A stretch of 13,814 bases of DNA from an uncultured Halieaceae bacterium (GCA_938045215.1 CALINF010000014.1:1-13814), one strand, 5' to 3'. Numbered from the stretch's first letter, positions 1 through 7,257 are shown. A program made the numbers and translations. Notes: generated from the letters alone by a model not told the origin.

Positions 1-257
1 AGTGCGCCAAACAGGCCCAGCACGATCCAGAATAATGAAGTAATCAGGAACCCATCGCGGATGCGCAGTTCGTGACGAGCGAAGCGCACAGGTAACCACA
101 TTGTCAGACCGGCGAAAAAGGTGATACTCAGCGCGGTAAGAAAGCCGGTGATAGTGTTGTCGTCAGCGAGAACGGCGAGCAGTAACGGTATCACCATAGC
201 GCTGCTGAATAGCATCAGTAGCATGCCGAGGATGCGTAGAATGACGGAAAAATGCAT
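1..257 (-). CDS. trkH: TrkH potassium uptake channel subunit, N-terminal part (cut by window edge)
   Basis: The first 85 codons of the membrane subunit of the Trk potassium uptake system, which conducts K+ across the inner membrane and is gated by TrkA. The frame starts MHFSVILRILGMLLMLFSSA, the usual TrkH opening with a hydrophobic first helix (about residues 5-29). A second hydrophobic stretch lies at about 35-50, followed by the family motif RDGFLITSLFWIVLGLFGAL at the window edge. The gene lies 8 bp downstream of the trkA stop, so both subunits are probably made from one mRNA. The start ATG directly abuts an AAGGAG ribosome-binding sequence with no spacer, which is odd, but the MHF start matches the family. 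The rest of the gene, including the pore selectivity loops, lies outside the window. Confidence 0.9.
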   Translation of the reverse strand, partial: MHFSVILRILGMLLMLFSSAMVIPLLLAVLADDNTITGFLTALSITFFAGLTMWLPVRFARHELRIRDGFLITSLFWIVLGLFGA

Positions 258-263
258 CTCCTT
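258..263 (-). promoter_or_regulatory. Ribosome binding site of trkH with zero spacing
   Basis: On the minus strand the 8 bases between the trkA stop and the trkH ATG read GCAAGGAG, and AAGGAG touches the start codon. Normal spacing is about 5-9 bases. No better in-frame start is visible nearby. Ribosomes ending at the trkA stop may re-initiate here. Confidence 0.5.
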
Positions 264-265
264 GC

Positions 266-1642
266 CTAGGAGAAGAAGCCGAAGCCGACAGCAAACAGCT
301 GTTCAACTGCCGATATTTTGCTGCGGTCCGTCAGGAACAGGATAACGTGGTCGTCGGTTTCTACCACAATATGGCTGTGTGCAATCAATACCTCGTCGCC
401 GCGTACAATTGCGCCGATCGTCACGCCGTCGCTGAGGGCGATCTCGTCCAGACGGCGGCCAACCACTTTTGAAGAATAGGCATCGCCGTGCGCGATAACC
501 TCGATGGCTTCTGCCGCACCGCGTCGCAGCGAATGCACGTTGCTGATGTCTCCGCGTCGAACGTGGGTTAACAGGCTGCCTATAGTGATTTGCTGTGGTG
601 AAATTGCGATGTCTATTTCACCTCCTACCAGGTCGGCGTAGGCCGGGTTTGCAATCAGCGTGATGACTTTCTTGGCCCCCATTCTCTTGGCCAGCATAGA
701 CATCATGATGTTGGATTCGTCGTTATTGGTCAGTGCGCAGAACACATCGGTGGATTCGATATTCTCCTGTCCCAGTAATGCAGGCTCAGATGCGCTGCCC
801 AGCAGTACCAGGGAGTGTTTAAGGCGCTCCGAAAGAACCCGACAGCGGTCGTAAGACTTCTCGATAACCTTCACCTGATACTCATTTTCCAGACTTAACG
901 CCAGCGTGGCGCCAATATTGCCACCGCCTGCAATCATGACGCGTTTATAGGGCTTGTCTACTTTGCGCAGTTCGGACATTACCGCTCGGATATTGCCCTT
1001 GGCTGCGATAAAGAAGACTTCATCGTCTGCTTCAACGACCGTGTCGCCCTGGGGAATAATGGGCCTGTCCTGGCGGAAAATAGCAGCAACTCGGGTGTCA
1101 ACTTTTGGCATATGCTGACGAATCGCTCTCAGCTCCTGGCCCACGATGGGCCCGCCATAATAGGCGCGAACAGCAACCAGTTGGACTTTGCCATCTGCAA
1201 AGTCCATCACTTGTAAGGCACCTGGATTGGCGATCAACTGGCGAATGCTCTGGGTGACCAGCTGTTCGGGGCCGATGATCACGTCGACGGGAATGTTGTC
1301 AGGGGTGAATAGCTGCTCCTGATGCGCAAGATAATTGGGCGAGCGGATGCGCGAAATTTTGGTGGGTGTATTGAACAGCGAGTGCGCTACCTGGCAGGCC
1401 ATCATGTTGATTTCGTCACTGTTGGTGACGGCAATCAACATATCGGCATCTTCTGCCCCTGCTTTATAAAGCGTATTAGGGTGAGACGCTTCCCCGGTTA
1501 CAGTGCCGATGTCGAGACGGTCCTGCAGTGAGCGCAGAGTCTCGGTATCGGTGTCGACCACCACGATTTCATTCTGTTCATCGGCCAGGTGTTCAGCGAG
1601 TGTTCCGCCTACCTGGCCGGCCCCGAGAATTATGATTTTCAT
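266..1642 (-). CDS. trkA: TrkA, NAD-binding regulatory subunit of Trk potassium uptake
   Basis: A cytoplasmic 458-residue protein that binds NAD(H)/nucleotides and controls the TrkH K+ channel. It has the full duplicated RCK layout of the family. The first Rossmann domain has GAGQVG at residues 7-12 with acidic D30 at the end of the second strand. A TrkA-C domain follows at about 143-226, then a second Rossmann domain with GGGNIG at 239-244, and a second TrkA-C domain at about 370-450. The family signature AISPQQITIGSLLTHVRRGD is at 346-365. Length equals that of E. coli TrkA. The ATG start gives the canonical MKIIILGAGQVG. It lies 109 bp after rsmB and 8 bp before trkH. The ribosome binding site is weak, and a stem-loop sits just upstream. 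Confidence 0.97.
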   Translation of the reverse strand: MKIIILGAGQVGGTLAEHLADEQNEIVVVDTDTETLRSLQDRLDIGTVTGEASHPNTLYKAGAEDADMLIAVTNSDEINMMACQVAHSLFNTPTKISRIRSPNYLAHQEQLFTPDNIPVDVIIGPEQLVTQSIRQLIANPGALQVMDFADGKVQLVAVRAYYGGPIVGQELRAIRQHMPKVDTRVAAIFRQDRPIIPQGDTVVEADDEVFFIAAKGNIRAVMSELRKVDKPYKRVMIAGGGNIGATLALSLENEYQVKVIEKSYDRCRVLSERLKHSLVLLGSASEPALLGQENIESTDVFCALTNNDESNIMMSMLAKRMGAKKVITLIANPAYADLVGGEIDIAISPQQITIGSLLTHVRRGDISNVHSLRRGAAEAIEVIAHGDAYSSKVVGRRLDEIALSDGVTIGAIVRGDEVLIAHSHIVVETDDHVILFLTDRSKISAVEQLFAVGFGFFS

Positions 1643-1664
1643 GCGTGCGCAAACCAGGGAAATA

Positions 1665-1691
1665 CCCCGTAACCATAGTTAATTACAGGGG
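1665..1691 (-). other. Stem-loop in the trkA leader
   Basis: CCCC+GTAA (1665-1672) pairs with TTAC (1683-1686) and GGGG (1688-1691), leaving one bulged A at 1687 and a 10-base loop. As minus-strand RNA it would end about 22 bases before the trkA ATG. No T run follows, so it is not a typical terminator. It may affect translation of trkA, but chance is possible. Confidence 0.35.
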
Positions 1692-1729
1692 GGAATGTAA
1701 GTAGTGGGAAATGGGATTATGCACACTTG

Positions 1730-1749
1730 AGCGGCATGCACTTGCCGCT
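1730..1749 (-). other. Perfect 7-bp stem-loop just after the rsmB stop
   Basis: AGCGGCA at 1730-1736 pairs with TGCCGCT at 1743-1749 around a 6-base loop, starting 2 bases beyond the rsmB stop codon (1754-1752). On the minus strand it is followed by CAAGTGTGC, with no T tract, so it is a poor intrinsic terminator. It could protect the 3' end of the upstream message or partly separate def-fmt-rsmB from trkA-trkH. Confidence 0.4.
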
Positions 1750-1751
1750 TA

Positions 1752-3047
1752 TCAACCGATTTTCTTCAGCCTGGCGTAGTAGAGCCCATCGCCGGACTCA
1801 ACATCAGGTAACAGCTGTCTGCCATGCTGCTGTGCATAGCCCCAATCCGCGTCGATCTCGTCCTCGATAGCATTTTCGTGCGCAGCCAGGAAGCGGGCGA
1901 TTACCTCGCTGTTCTCCTGCGGCATGATAGAGCACGTGACGTAGAGCAAGGTGCCGCCGGTTTTTAATAGCGGCCATAGCCCCTCGACAATGGCTATTTG
2001 TTGTTCTTGCAAGCTGGCGATATCGCTCTCCCGCCGTAATACCTTTACGTCTGGATGACGCCGGATGACGCCTGTTGCCGAGCACGGCGCGTCTATCAGG
2101 ATGCGATCGAAGCTTTGTGAGCTTAATGAGTCTGGCGGCTTGCTGGCATCGGCTGTAATCAGTTCTGCTGCTAACTCTAATCTGTCCAGATTCTCCTGCA
2201 CCCGCAGAAGGCGATCCGCATCGGAGTCCAGTGCAACCATGCGTAGCAGGTCGGGTTGCAGCTCCAGTGCATGGCAGGTTTTACCACCCGGTGCACTGCA
2301 GGCATCCAGTACGGCGTCACCCGCCTGAGGGTCCAACAAAGCAGCGGCCAGTTGGGCAGATTCGTCCTGTACACTAACCCGCCCTGTTGCAAAGCCCGGT
2401 AGCGCTGCCACATCTGCGCCGGTCTCCAGATAGATCGCAGATTCACAGAGGGCCCCCGCTTTGGCGGCGAGGTCATGTTGGCTTAACAGGGCAAGGTACT
2501 CGTCGCGTGAGCCCTGTTGTAGGTTGTTACGCAGAACCATAGGCGGCTGTTGATTGTTACTAGCAAGAATGGCATCGGCCTGTCCCGGATAGTGCTGCCA
2601 AATAGCGTTGTACAACCAGGGAGGATGAGCGCTGTGCTGTGCACTGGTCAGAGCCTGCGCAAGCTCCTCTCGCTCTCGCTGGAAACGCCGCAGAACTGCA
2701 TTTACCAGGCCTTTGGCCCAGGGCTTTTTAAGTTTGCGCGTGGCCTCCACTGTTTCGGCAACCGCTGCATGGTCAGCGATGCGTGTTTCATCCAGTTGAT
2801 ACAGGCCCACTATCAGTAGACTGTAAACATCGCTGTCTTTATCGCGCAGTGGCTTGTCTAGCAGTTGGTTCAGAAATGCCTGCAGCCGGTAATAGTGACG
2901 CAGGCTCCCATAGCTGAGTTGTTGCAGCAGCGCACGCTCTCTCTCCGGCACCTGATTCAGCTTCTCGGGCAGTATAGAGGCCATGGAGCGACCCCGAAGT
3001 ATGCCGGCTATTACCTGGGCTGCTGCTGCCCGCGTGTTGAGAGCCAT
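1752..3047 (-). CDS. rsmB: RsmB, 16S rRNA (cytosine-967 C5) methyltransferase
   Basis: Uses S-adenosylmethionine to methylate C967 of 16S rRNA. The 431 residues match the family length. The N-terminal third (about 1-130) is the NusB-like RNA-binding domain. The catalytic domain shows the SAM loop DACSAPGGKTCH (248-259), the motif IV cysteine in DAPCSATG (C322) and the motif VI cysteine in YVTCSIMPQENSEV (C372), the two cysteines used by RNA m5C methyltransferases. The C-terminus has the typical GDGLYYARL ending. The ATG directly follows the fmt stop (TGAATG) with no clear ribosome binding site, which suggests translation coupled to fmt. Also known as sun. Confidence 0.96.
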   Translation of the reverse strand: MALNTRAAAAQVIAGILRGRSMASILPEKLNQVPERERALLQQLSYGSLRHYYRLQAFLNQLLDKPLRDKDSDVYSLLIVGLYQLDETRIADHAAVAETVEATRKLKKPWAKGLVNAVLRRFQREREELAQALTSAQHSAHPPWLYNAIWQHYPGQADAILASNNQQPPMVLRNNLQQGSRDEYLALLSQHDLAAKAGALCESAIYLETGADVAALPGFATGRVSVQDESAQLAAALLDPQAGDAVLDACSAPGGKTCHALELQPDLLRMVALDSDADRLLRVQENLDRLELAAELITADASKPPDSLSSQSFDRILIDAPCSATGVIRRHPDVKVLRRESDIASLQEQQIAIVEGLWPLLKTGGTLLYVTCSIMPQENSEVIARFLAAHENAIEDEIDADWGYAQQHGRQLLPDVESGDGLYYARLKKIG

Positions 3048-4016
3048 TCAGGCGGACCCGGTGGGCAGGGTGAAAGATCTGCCGGGTGCAAACATTTCGC
3101 TGCGGGCATTGAGCATCTGCGCAGCGGTGAGTGCTTTTCCCCCCGGTAGCTGTAGCTGCGTCACGATCAAGGTACCCATTCCGCAGGCGATCGATATGCC
3201 GTCTGGACCGCTCGCTATCAACGTACCTGGAGGTGAGTCACTCGTTGGTCGCGCAGCTTTAGCTTGCCAGATCTTGATTCGATCGCCATTGAGTTCAGAA
3301 AAACAGACAGGGAACGGATTGAAAGCCCGAACACGTTGCGCAATAGTTGTTGCATTCAGGGTCCAATCCACTTGCGCCTCGGCCTTGCTGATTTTATCGG
3401 CATAGGTTGCCTCTGCACTGTTTTGAACCTCTCCCCGAGCGAGATATTCCCGCAGGTCGGCAAGCACTTCCAGCAGCAGTGGAGCGCCCAGAGCGGCCAG
3501 ATTGTCGTGCAGTGAACCAGCTGTAGTGGTGTCGCCGATGTCACAACTGGCTTTTGCCAGCATCTTGCCCGTATCAAGGCCCGCATCCATCTGCATAATG
3601 GTGATGCCGGTTCGCGCATCACCTGCTTCTATTGCCCGTTGGATGGGTGCGGCACCGCGCCAGCGCGGGAGTAGCGAGCCGTGTACATTGAGACAGCAGA
3701 TAGATGGAATGTCGAGTACCGCCTGGGGCAGGATGAGGCCATAAGCTACAACAACCAGCACATCAGGCTTTAGTGCCGCCAGCTCAGCCTGTGCCGCATC
3801 GTTGCGCAGGCTGTCGGGTTGGAACACTGTGATACCGGCGTTTAATGCGCACTGTTTGACAGGGCTGGCTGTTAGTTTCTTGCCACGACCAGAGGGTCTG
3901 TCTGGCTGTGTGTAAACACCTACTATCTCGTGAGTGGTTGTGAGCAGCGCGCGCAGGTGCACACTGGCGAACTCCGGCGTGCCCGCGAAGACAATCCGCA
4001 GAGGTTGGCTAGACAT
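3048..4016 (-). CDS. fmt: Methionyl-tRNA formyltransferase
   Basis: Transfers a formyl group from 10-formyl-tetrahydrofolate to Met-tRNA(fMet), making the initiator for bacterial translation. The 322 residues show FAGTPEFA (10-17), the family block NVHGSLLPRWRGAAPIQ with catalytic N110 and H112, and the LDTG block with catalytic D148. The C-terminal OB-fold tRNA-binding domain follows the FNPFP motif (232-236). The Ala usually seen in NVHAS is Gly here, a mild change. It lies 5 bp after def and directly abuts rsmB, the classic def-fmt-rsmB operon order. Confidence 0.97.
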   Translation of the reverse strand: MSSQPLRIVFAGTPEFASVHLRALLTTTHEIVGVYTQPDRPSGRGKKLTASPVKQCALNAGITVFQPDSLRNDAAQAELAALKPDVLVVVAYGLILPQAVLDIPSICCLNVHGSLLPRWRGAAPIQRAIEAGDARTGITIMQMDAGLDTGKMLAKASCDIGDTTTAGSLHDNLAALGAPLLLEVLADLREYLARGEVQNSAEATYADKISKAEAQVDWTLNATTIAQRVRAFNPFPVCFSELNGDRIKIWQAKAARPTSDSPPGTLIASGPDGISIACGMGTLIVTQLQLPGGKALTAAQMLNARSEMFAPGRSFTLPTGSA

Positions 4017-4021
4017 TACAC

Positions 4022-4528
4022 TCAGGCTCGCTGGCGGTGTGATTTTTCGAGCTTCTTGCGTATACGTTGGCGCTTGAGAGGTGAAATATAGTCAACAAAG
4101 AGTTTGCCATCGAGATGATCGATCTCGTGCTGCAAACAGATAGCAAGTAGTCCGTCGATCTCCCGGGTGAACTCCTTGCCGTCGCGATCCAGCGCCGTAA
4201 CGCTAATGCGCCGAGGCCGATTAACGGTTTCATAAAAACCGGGAACGGAGAGGCAACCTTCATCGTACTCACCCAATTCGGGGTCCAGTACCGTCACTTT
4301 CGGGTTGATGAACACCATGGGATCGTTGTGATCTTCAGAAATATCGATCACCAGCAGGCGTTGATGCACATCTACCTGGCTTGCAGCTAGACCGATACCG
4401 GGGGCTGCGTACATCGTATCGAACATGTCGTCGATGAGCTTGCGTGTTTGCTCTGTTACCTGAGCGACCTCACGCGCAACAGTGCGCAAGCGCGGGTCGG
4501 GAAACTCCAGAATATTCAGTACTGCCAT
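4022..4528 (-). CDS. def: Peptide deformylase
   Basis: A metalloenzyme that removes the formyl group from the first methionine of new proteins, acting right after Fmt in the formyl cycle. The 168 residues contain all three signature motifs: GIGLAASQ (44-51), EGCLS (90-94, metal ligand C92) and QHEIDHLDG (133-141, metal ligands H134 and H138, catalytic E135). The start MAVLNILEFPDPRLR is typical. It is the first gene of the leftward operon. The region just upstream of the ATG has no strong ribosome binding site. A perfect TATAAT box lies about 100 bp upstream. Confidence 0.97.
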   Translation of the reverse strand: MAVLNILEFPDPRLRTVAREVAQVTEQTRKLIDDMFDTMYAAPGIGLAASQVDVHQRLLVIDISEDHNDPMVFINPKVTVLDPELGEYDEGCLSVPGFYETVNRPRRISVTALDRDGKEFTREIDGLLAICLQHEIDHLDGKLFVDYISPLKRQRIRKKLEKSHRQRA

Positions 4529-4631
4529 ACTTGAAACTGCTCAATCTACGGCCGATTCGGGTGGAATTTGCCTACGTGAATTAGTCACATTTGGGCTTGC
4601 CAGCTATGAACGGCCGCCGCAAACTGTGGGT

Positions 4632-4661
4632 ATTATACCTGCGCCGGTCTTACTATGCCCA
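4632..4661 (-). promoter_or_regulatory. Candidate sigma70 promoter of the def-fmt-rsmB-trkA-trkH operon
   Basis: On the minus strand a perfect TATAAT (4637-4632) lies 18 bases from TGGGCA (4661-4656), which has 4 of 6 matches to the -35 consensus. Transcription would start near 4625, giving a leader of about 100 bases before the def ATG. The -10 is embedded in an 11-bp near-perfect palindrome. Confidence 0.45.
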
Positions 4662-4825
4662 GTGCAGGAAGCGCTGGTGCTTGCGGGTTCAACGAAGGGC
4701 ATACGAGCGGAGTACGATGGTGCGTCGGGCTGGCTTGAAATACGGCGAAGACAAACGGGGCCGGAAAACAATCCGCGCAAAAAGTTCAGTTCGCCCAGTC
4801 GGACATAAGAAAATCGCAGGGAAGC

Positions 4826-4834
4826 TGCTATGAT
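4826..4834 (+). promoter_or_regulatory. Candidate extended -10 promoter of tsaP
   Basis: TGCTATGAT fits the extended -10 pattern TGnTATAAT with one mismatch. No good -35 is visible, as is usual for extended -10 promoters. A start near 4841 would leave about 40 bases before the tsaP ATG at 4881 and would exclude the upstream in-frame ATG at 4830. Confidence 0.35.
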
Positions 4835-4880
4835 CAACCAAAGTGGACGCATAATAACAAGTCCAGGCAGGGGCAGAACA

Positions 4881-5909
4881 ATGAAAACACGGTTCTTTTC
4901 GGTTTGTCTGTTTACCGCAGCGCTGCTATTTAGCGGCTGGTTGCAGGCAGTAGAGCTCAATGAGGATGTTCCAGAGACGTATATCGTCAAGAAAGGCGAT
5001 ACGCTGTGGGGCATCTCTGGCATGTACCTGCAGGAGCCCTGGCTATGGCCGGAGCTGTGGGACGTCAATCCTCAAATCGATAATCCACACCTGATCTATC
5101 CCGGGGACGAACTCTATCTTGTCTGGATAGATGGGCAGCCTCGCTTGCGACTGCGCCGTGGGCGCGATGTGAAACTGCAGCCCAATATGCGCGTTTCGCC
5201 GCTGGATCTCGCGATACCTATTATTCCTCTGGATGAGATAGGCGCTTTTCTTTTGAGCCATCGCATTCTGGGTGCTGATGCTCTGAATAATTCGGCCTAT
5301 GTGGTGGCCGGTGATCAAGGCCATTTGCTGAGCGCTCCCGGGGATCGAATTTATGGCCGAGGGCCGTTTCCCGATGGTGAGCGGGCATATGGAATTTATC
5401 GCGCAGGTGATACTTACTATGACCCGATCACTAATGAGCTACTCGGATACCAGGCGCAGGATATCGGCAATGCCAGACTGCTGAGCAGTAACACAGATGA
5501 GATAACCGAACTTGAGGTGACCCGCGTAACCGAAGAAGTGCGCATTACTGATCGTCTGCTACCCATGGAGGAGCGCATTCTGGATGCATCGTTCCTGCCT
5601 CGCGCACCGGAGGCGACGATAGAAAATGGCTTTATGATCGCCGTAGATGGCGGTGTTACGCAGATCGGAACCACCAGTATCGTGGTGTTAAACCGGGGTA
5701 AGCGCGATGGCCTCGAAATTGGTCACGTGTTGGCAGTCTACCAGGCAGGTGGTCTTGTGCATGATAGCGTCCGCGGTGATAACGTGGCACTACCTGACAC
5801 GCGGGCCGGTCTCTTGATGGTCTTCGAATCATTTGAGAAAGCCAGCTACGGCATTATCCTCAAGTCGAACCGCGTACTAAGGGTTGGGGACAAGGTCAAG
5901 AACCCCTAG
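4881..5909 (+). CDS. tsaP: TsaP-like LysM protein, type IV pilus secretin-associated peptidoglycan anchor
   Basis: A secreted 342-residue protein. Residues 1-23 form a Sec signal peptide (MKTRFFSV start, hydrophobic core, cut after LQA). A LysM peptidoglycan-binding domain follows at about 32-80 (YIVKKGDTLWGIS, NPHLIYPGDELYL). The rest is a long periplasmic region ending in a FlgT-C-like part (VVLNRGKRDGLEIGHVLAVY, RVGDKVKNP). The LysM gene before dprA in Pseudomonas (PA0020) is the TsaP homologue. TsaP proteins help the outer-membrane secretin PilQ sit in the cell wall. The name here is by domain layout, length and position. I chose ATG 4881 because it gives a clean signal peptide and has an AGGGG-like ribosome binding site 7 bases upstream; the ATG at 4830 would place 17 polar residues in front of the signal. 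No pilus genes are in the window to confirm the role. Confidence 0.8.
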   Translation: MKTRFFSVCLFTAALLFSGWLQAVELNEDVPETYIVKKGDTLWGISGMYLQEPWLWPELWDVNPQIDNPHLIYPGDELYLVWIDGQPRLRLRRGRDVKLQPNMRVSPLDLAIPIIPLDEIGAFLLSHRILGADALNNSAYVVAGDQGHLLSAPGDRIYGRGPFPDGERAYGIYRAGDTYYDPITNELLGYQAQDIGNARLLSSNTDEITELEVTRVTEEVRITDRLLPMEERILDASFLPRAPEATIENGFMIAVDGGVTQIGTTSIVVLNRGKRDGLEIGHVLAVYQAGGLVHDSVRGDNVALPDTRAGLLMVFESFEKASYGIILKSNRVLRVGDKVKNP

Positions 5910-5978
5910 TTTTCGGGGTACTACAGCAATATTTCCCGGCACCCATGGATGTGGTGCCTTTGAGAGTGCTCGCTCTCA
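5902..5978 (+). other. Three consecutive stem-loops between tsaP and dprA
   Basis: The end of tsaP and the 84-bp gap can form three small hairpins: ACCCC/GGGGT (5902-5906 with 5915-5919, spanning the stop codon), GGCACC/GGTGCC (5938-5943 with 5953-5958) and TGAGAG/CTCTCA (5961-5966 with 5973-5978). Only TTT follows the second and TT the third, so none is a clear intrinsic terminator. They may reduce read-through from tsaP into dprA or stabilise the message. Confidence 0.4.
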
Positions 5979-5993
5979 TTACAATCACGGACG

Positions 5994-7151
5994 ATGCGCA
6001 TGGATGCCACGACCCTGCAGCAATACCTGTCGCTGCACCTCTTTCCGCATATCACCAATAACCAGCGTGTGCGACTGCTGCAATCCTCGGGCTCTGTCTC
6101 GGGCTTGTGGCAACTGCTTGTACAGTCTACTCAAGAACCCTTTGCCGAGCCTGACCTCAACAGCGCGATAGCTGGGCTGAGGCGTTGGTGTCAGCAACCG
6201 CCTAATCGAGATATTGAGCGACATACAGCGCTGGTGGATAAACTGAAGCTGCAGGTTATCAGTATCGTTGATGAGCTCTATCCTCCGCTATTGCGCGTTA
6301 TCCCGTCTCCCCCTGCCCTGCTCTACTGTCGCGGCGACGTGCGCTGTCTGGCGGCGGCTCAACTGGCGATGGTGGGTAGTCGCAAGGCTAGCCCAACGGG
6401 ACTGCGCTGTGCCCGCGAATTTTCAGTCGCGGCAGCACAGCATGGGCTAACGGTAACCAGTGGCCTGGCCATTGGTGTTGATGCCGAGGCGCATCGCGCC
6501 GCTTTAGCGGCTGGAGGGGACACCATAGCAGTGATGGCAGCTGGTCTCGATAGCGTTTATCCACGTCGTCATCGAGTGCTTGCCGACGCGGTGGCGCAGC
6601 AAGGCTGCCTGATTAGCGAGTTTGCTCTGGGAACCTCGCCTGCCAGGCATCATTTCCCCCAACGCAATCGAATTATCAGCGGACTGTCGCTGGCGACACT
6701 GATAGTGGAGGCTTCTCTACCCAGTGGCTCCCTGATAACGGCGCAGACAGCGCTTGCCCAGGGGCGTGATGTGCTCGCTCTACCCTGGAGCATCTACCAC
6801 AATGGCGGCCTGGGTTGCCTACAGTTGCTGCAAGATGGCGCAGCACTGGTGCGTGACATCGATGACATTATTGAGTGCATTGATTGTTCTACTTTGCGTG
6901 GTTTGTGCCTGCCGCGAAACACACAGACAACAACGGACGTTGTTCAGCCATTTTCACAACTGGCTGCGGTTGCAGATTTAACAACACACCAGCGTGACCT
7001 TCTGGCCCTGGTTGCTGTTGAACCAACGACAGTTGAGCAGCTGGCCGAATATAGCCCGGATTCACCGTCAGCACTGCTCGCCAACCTGTCTACACTGGAG
7101 CTGAAGGGCTTTATAGAGCGGGTTGGTGGCGCTTATGTTCGTCTGGGATAA
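5994..7151 (+). CDS. dprA: DprA (Smf), DNA processing protein for natural transformation
   Basis: DprA binds incoming single-stranded DNA in the cytoplasm and loads RecA during transformation. The 385 residues show a helical N-terminal domain (about 1-85). The Rossmann-like core has MVGSRKASPTG (126-136), TSGLAIGVD (155-163), HFPQRNRIISGLS (220-232), SGSLITA (244-250) and a C-terminal winged-helix domain (about 325-385). The widely conserved (A)VPGS motif reads ALPWS here, so the Gly is replaced by W265, followed by YHNGGLGCLQLL instead of the usual NPLSRGCHQLI-type text. Two close ATGs exist. 6000 has the better-spaced GGA (8 bases), while 5994 is the longest frame. In E. coli, smg lies next to smf; no smg is present here. 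Confidence 0.95.
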   Translation: MRMDATTLQQYLSLHLFPHITNNQRVRLLQSSGSVSGLWQLLVQSTQEPFAEPDLNSAIAGLRRWCQQPPNRDIERHTALVDKLKLQVISIVDELYPPLLRVIPSPPALLYCRGDVRCLAAAQLAMVGSRKASPTGLRCAREFSVAAAQHGLTVTSGLAIGVDAEAHRAALAAGGDTIAVMAAGLDSVYPRRHRVLADAVAQQGCLISEFALGTSPARHHFPQRNRIISGLSLATLIVEASLPSGSLITAQTALAQGRDVLALPWSIYHNGGLGCLQLLQDGAALVRDIDDIIECIDCSTLRGLCLPRNTQTTTDVVQPFSQLAAVADLTTHQRDLLALVAVEPTTVEQLAEYSPDSPSALLANLSTLELKGFIERVGGAYVRLG

Positions 7152-7193
7152 CTGGGCGCGCCTTGCGGATTTCTCGTTAGTTGGTTAAGTTTC

Positions 7194-7208
7194 GCGCTCT
7201 TTGAGCGC
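7194..7208 (+). other. Perfect 6-bp stem-loop upstream of tsaC
   Basis: GCGCTC pairs with GAGCGC around a TTT loop, midway in the 106-bp dprA/tsaC gap. It is followed by TGAGTTGCGG rather than a T tract, so it is not a good terminator. A role in processing or leader structure is possible. Confidence 0.3.
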
Positions 7209-7247
7209 TGAGTTGCGGTTTCGACGCACAGCAGGCGCTATTACCGC

Positions 7248-7251
7248 GAGG
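7248..7251 (+). promoter_or_regulatory. Ribosome binding site fixing the tsaC start
   Basis: GAGG lies 6 bases before ATG 7258. It supports that start over the in-frame TTG at 7201, which would add 19 residues that are not part of the YrdC fold. Confidence 0.6.
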
Positions 7252-7257
7252 TTGAAT

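Larger units (their letters stand above)
4529..4880. other. Divergent intergenic region def / tsaP
   Basis: 352 bp without a convincing gene. It separates the leftward def operon from rightward tsaP and should hold promoters for both. I see a TATAAT box for the minus strand (4632-4637), inside the short palindrome GGTATTATACC, and an extended -10 for the plus strand (4826-4834). Open frames crossing the region are basic, low-quality and start at weak codons. No tRNA or repeat was seen. Confidence 0.6.

Noticed and set aside
2983..3405. 140-codon plus-strand frame opposite fmt and rsmB
   Set aside because: Both minus-strand genes there have complete catalytic motifs, and this frame has none.
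4591..4833. 80-codon basic plus-strand frame in the def/tsaP gap
   Set aside because: It starts with TTG without a good ribosome site; its Arg/Lys richness looks like chance reading and matches no family I know.
4830..4880. Upstream ATG for tsaP
   Set aside because: It would put 17 polar residues before the signal peptide and lies inside the candidate -10 box.
4604..5068. 154-codon minus-strand frame in the def/tsaP gap and tsaP start
   Set aside because: It overlaps the tsaP signal peptide and LysM region in antisense, has Ser-rich shadow-like composition, and no ribosome site.
7194..7208. Hairpin before tsaC as an intrinsic terminator of dprA
   Set aside because: The 6-bp stem is followed by TGAGTTGCGG, not a T tract.
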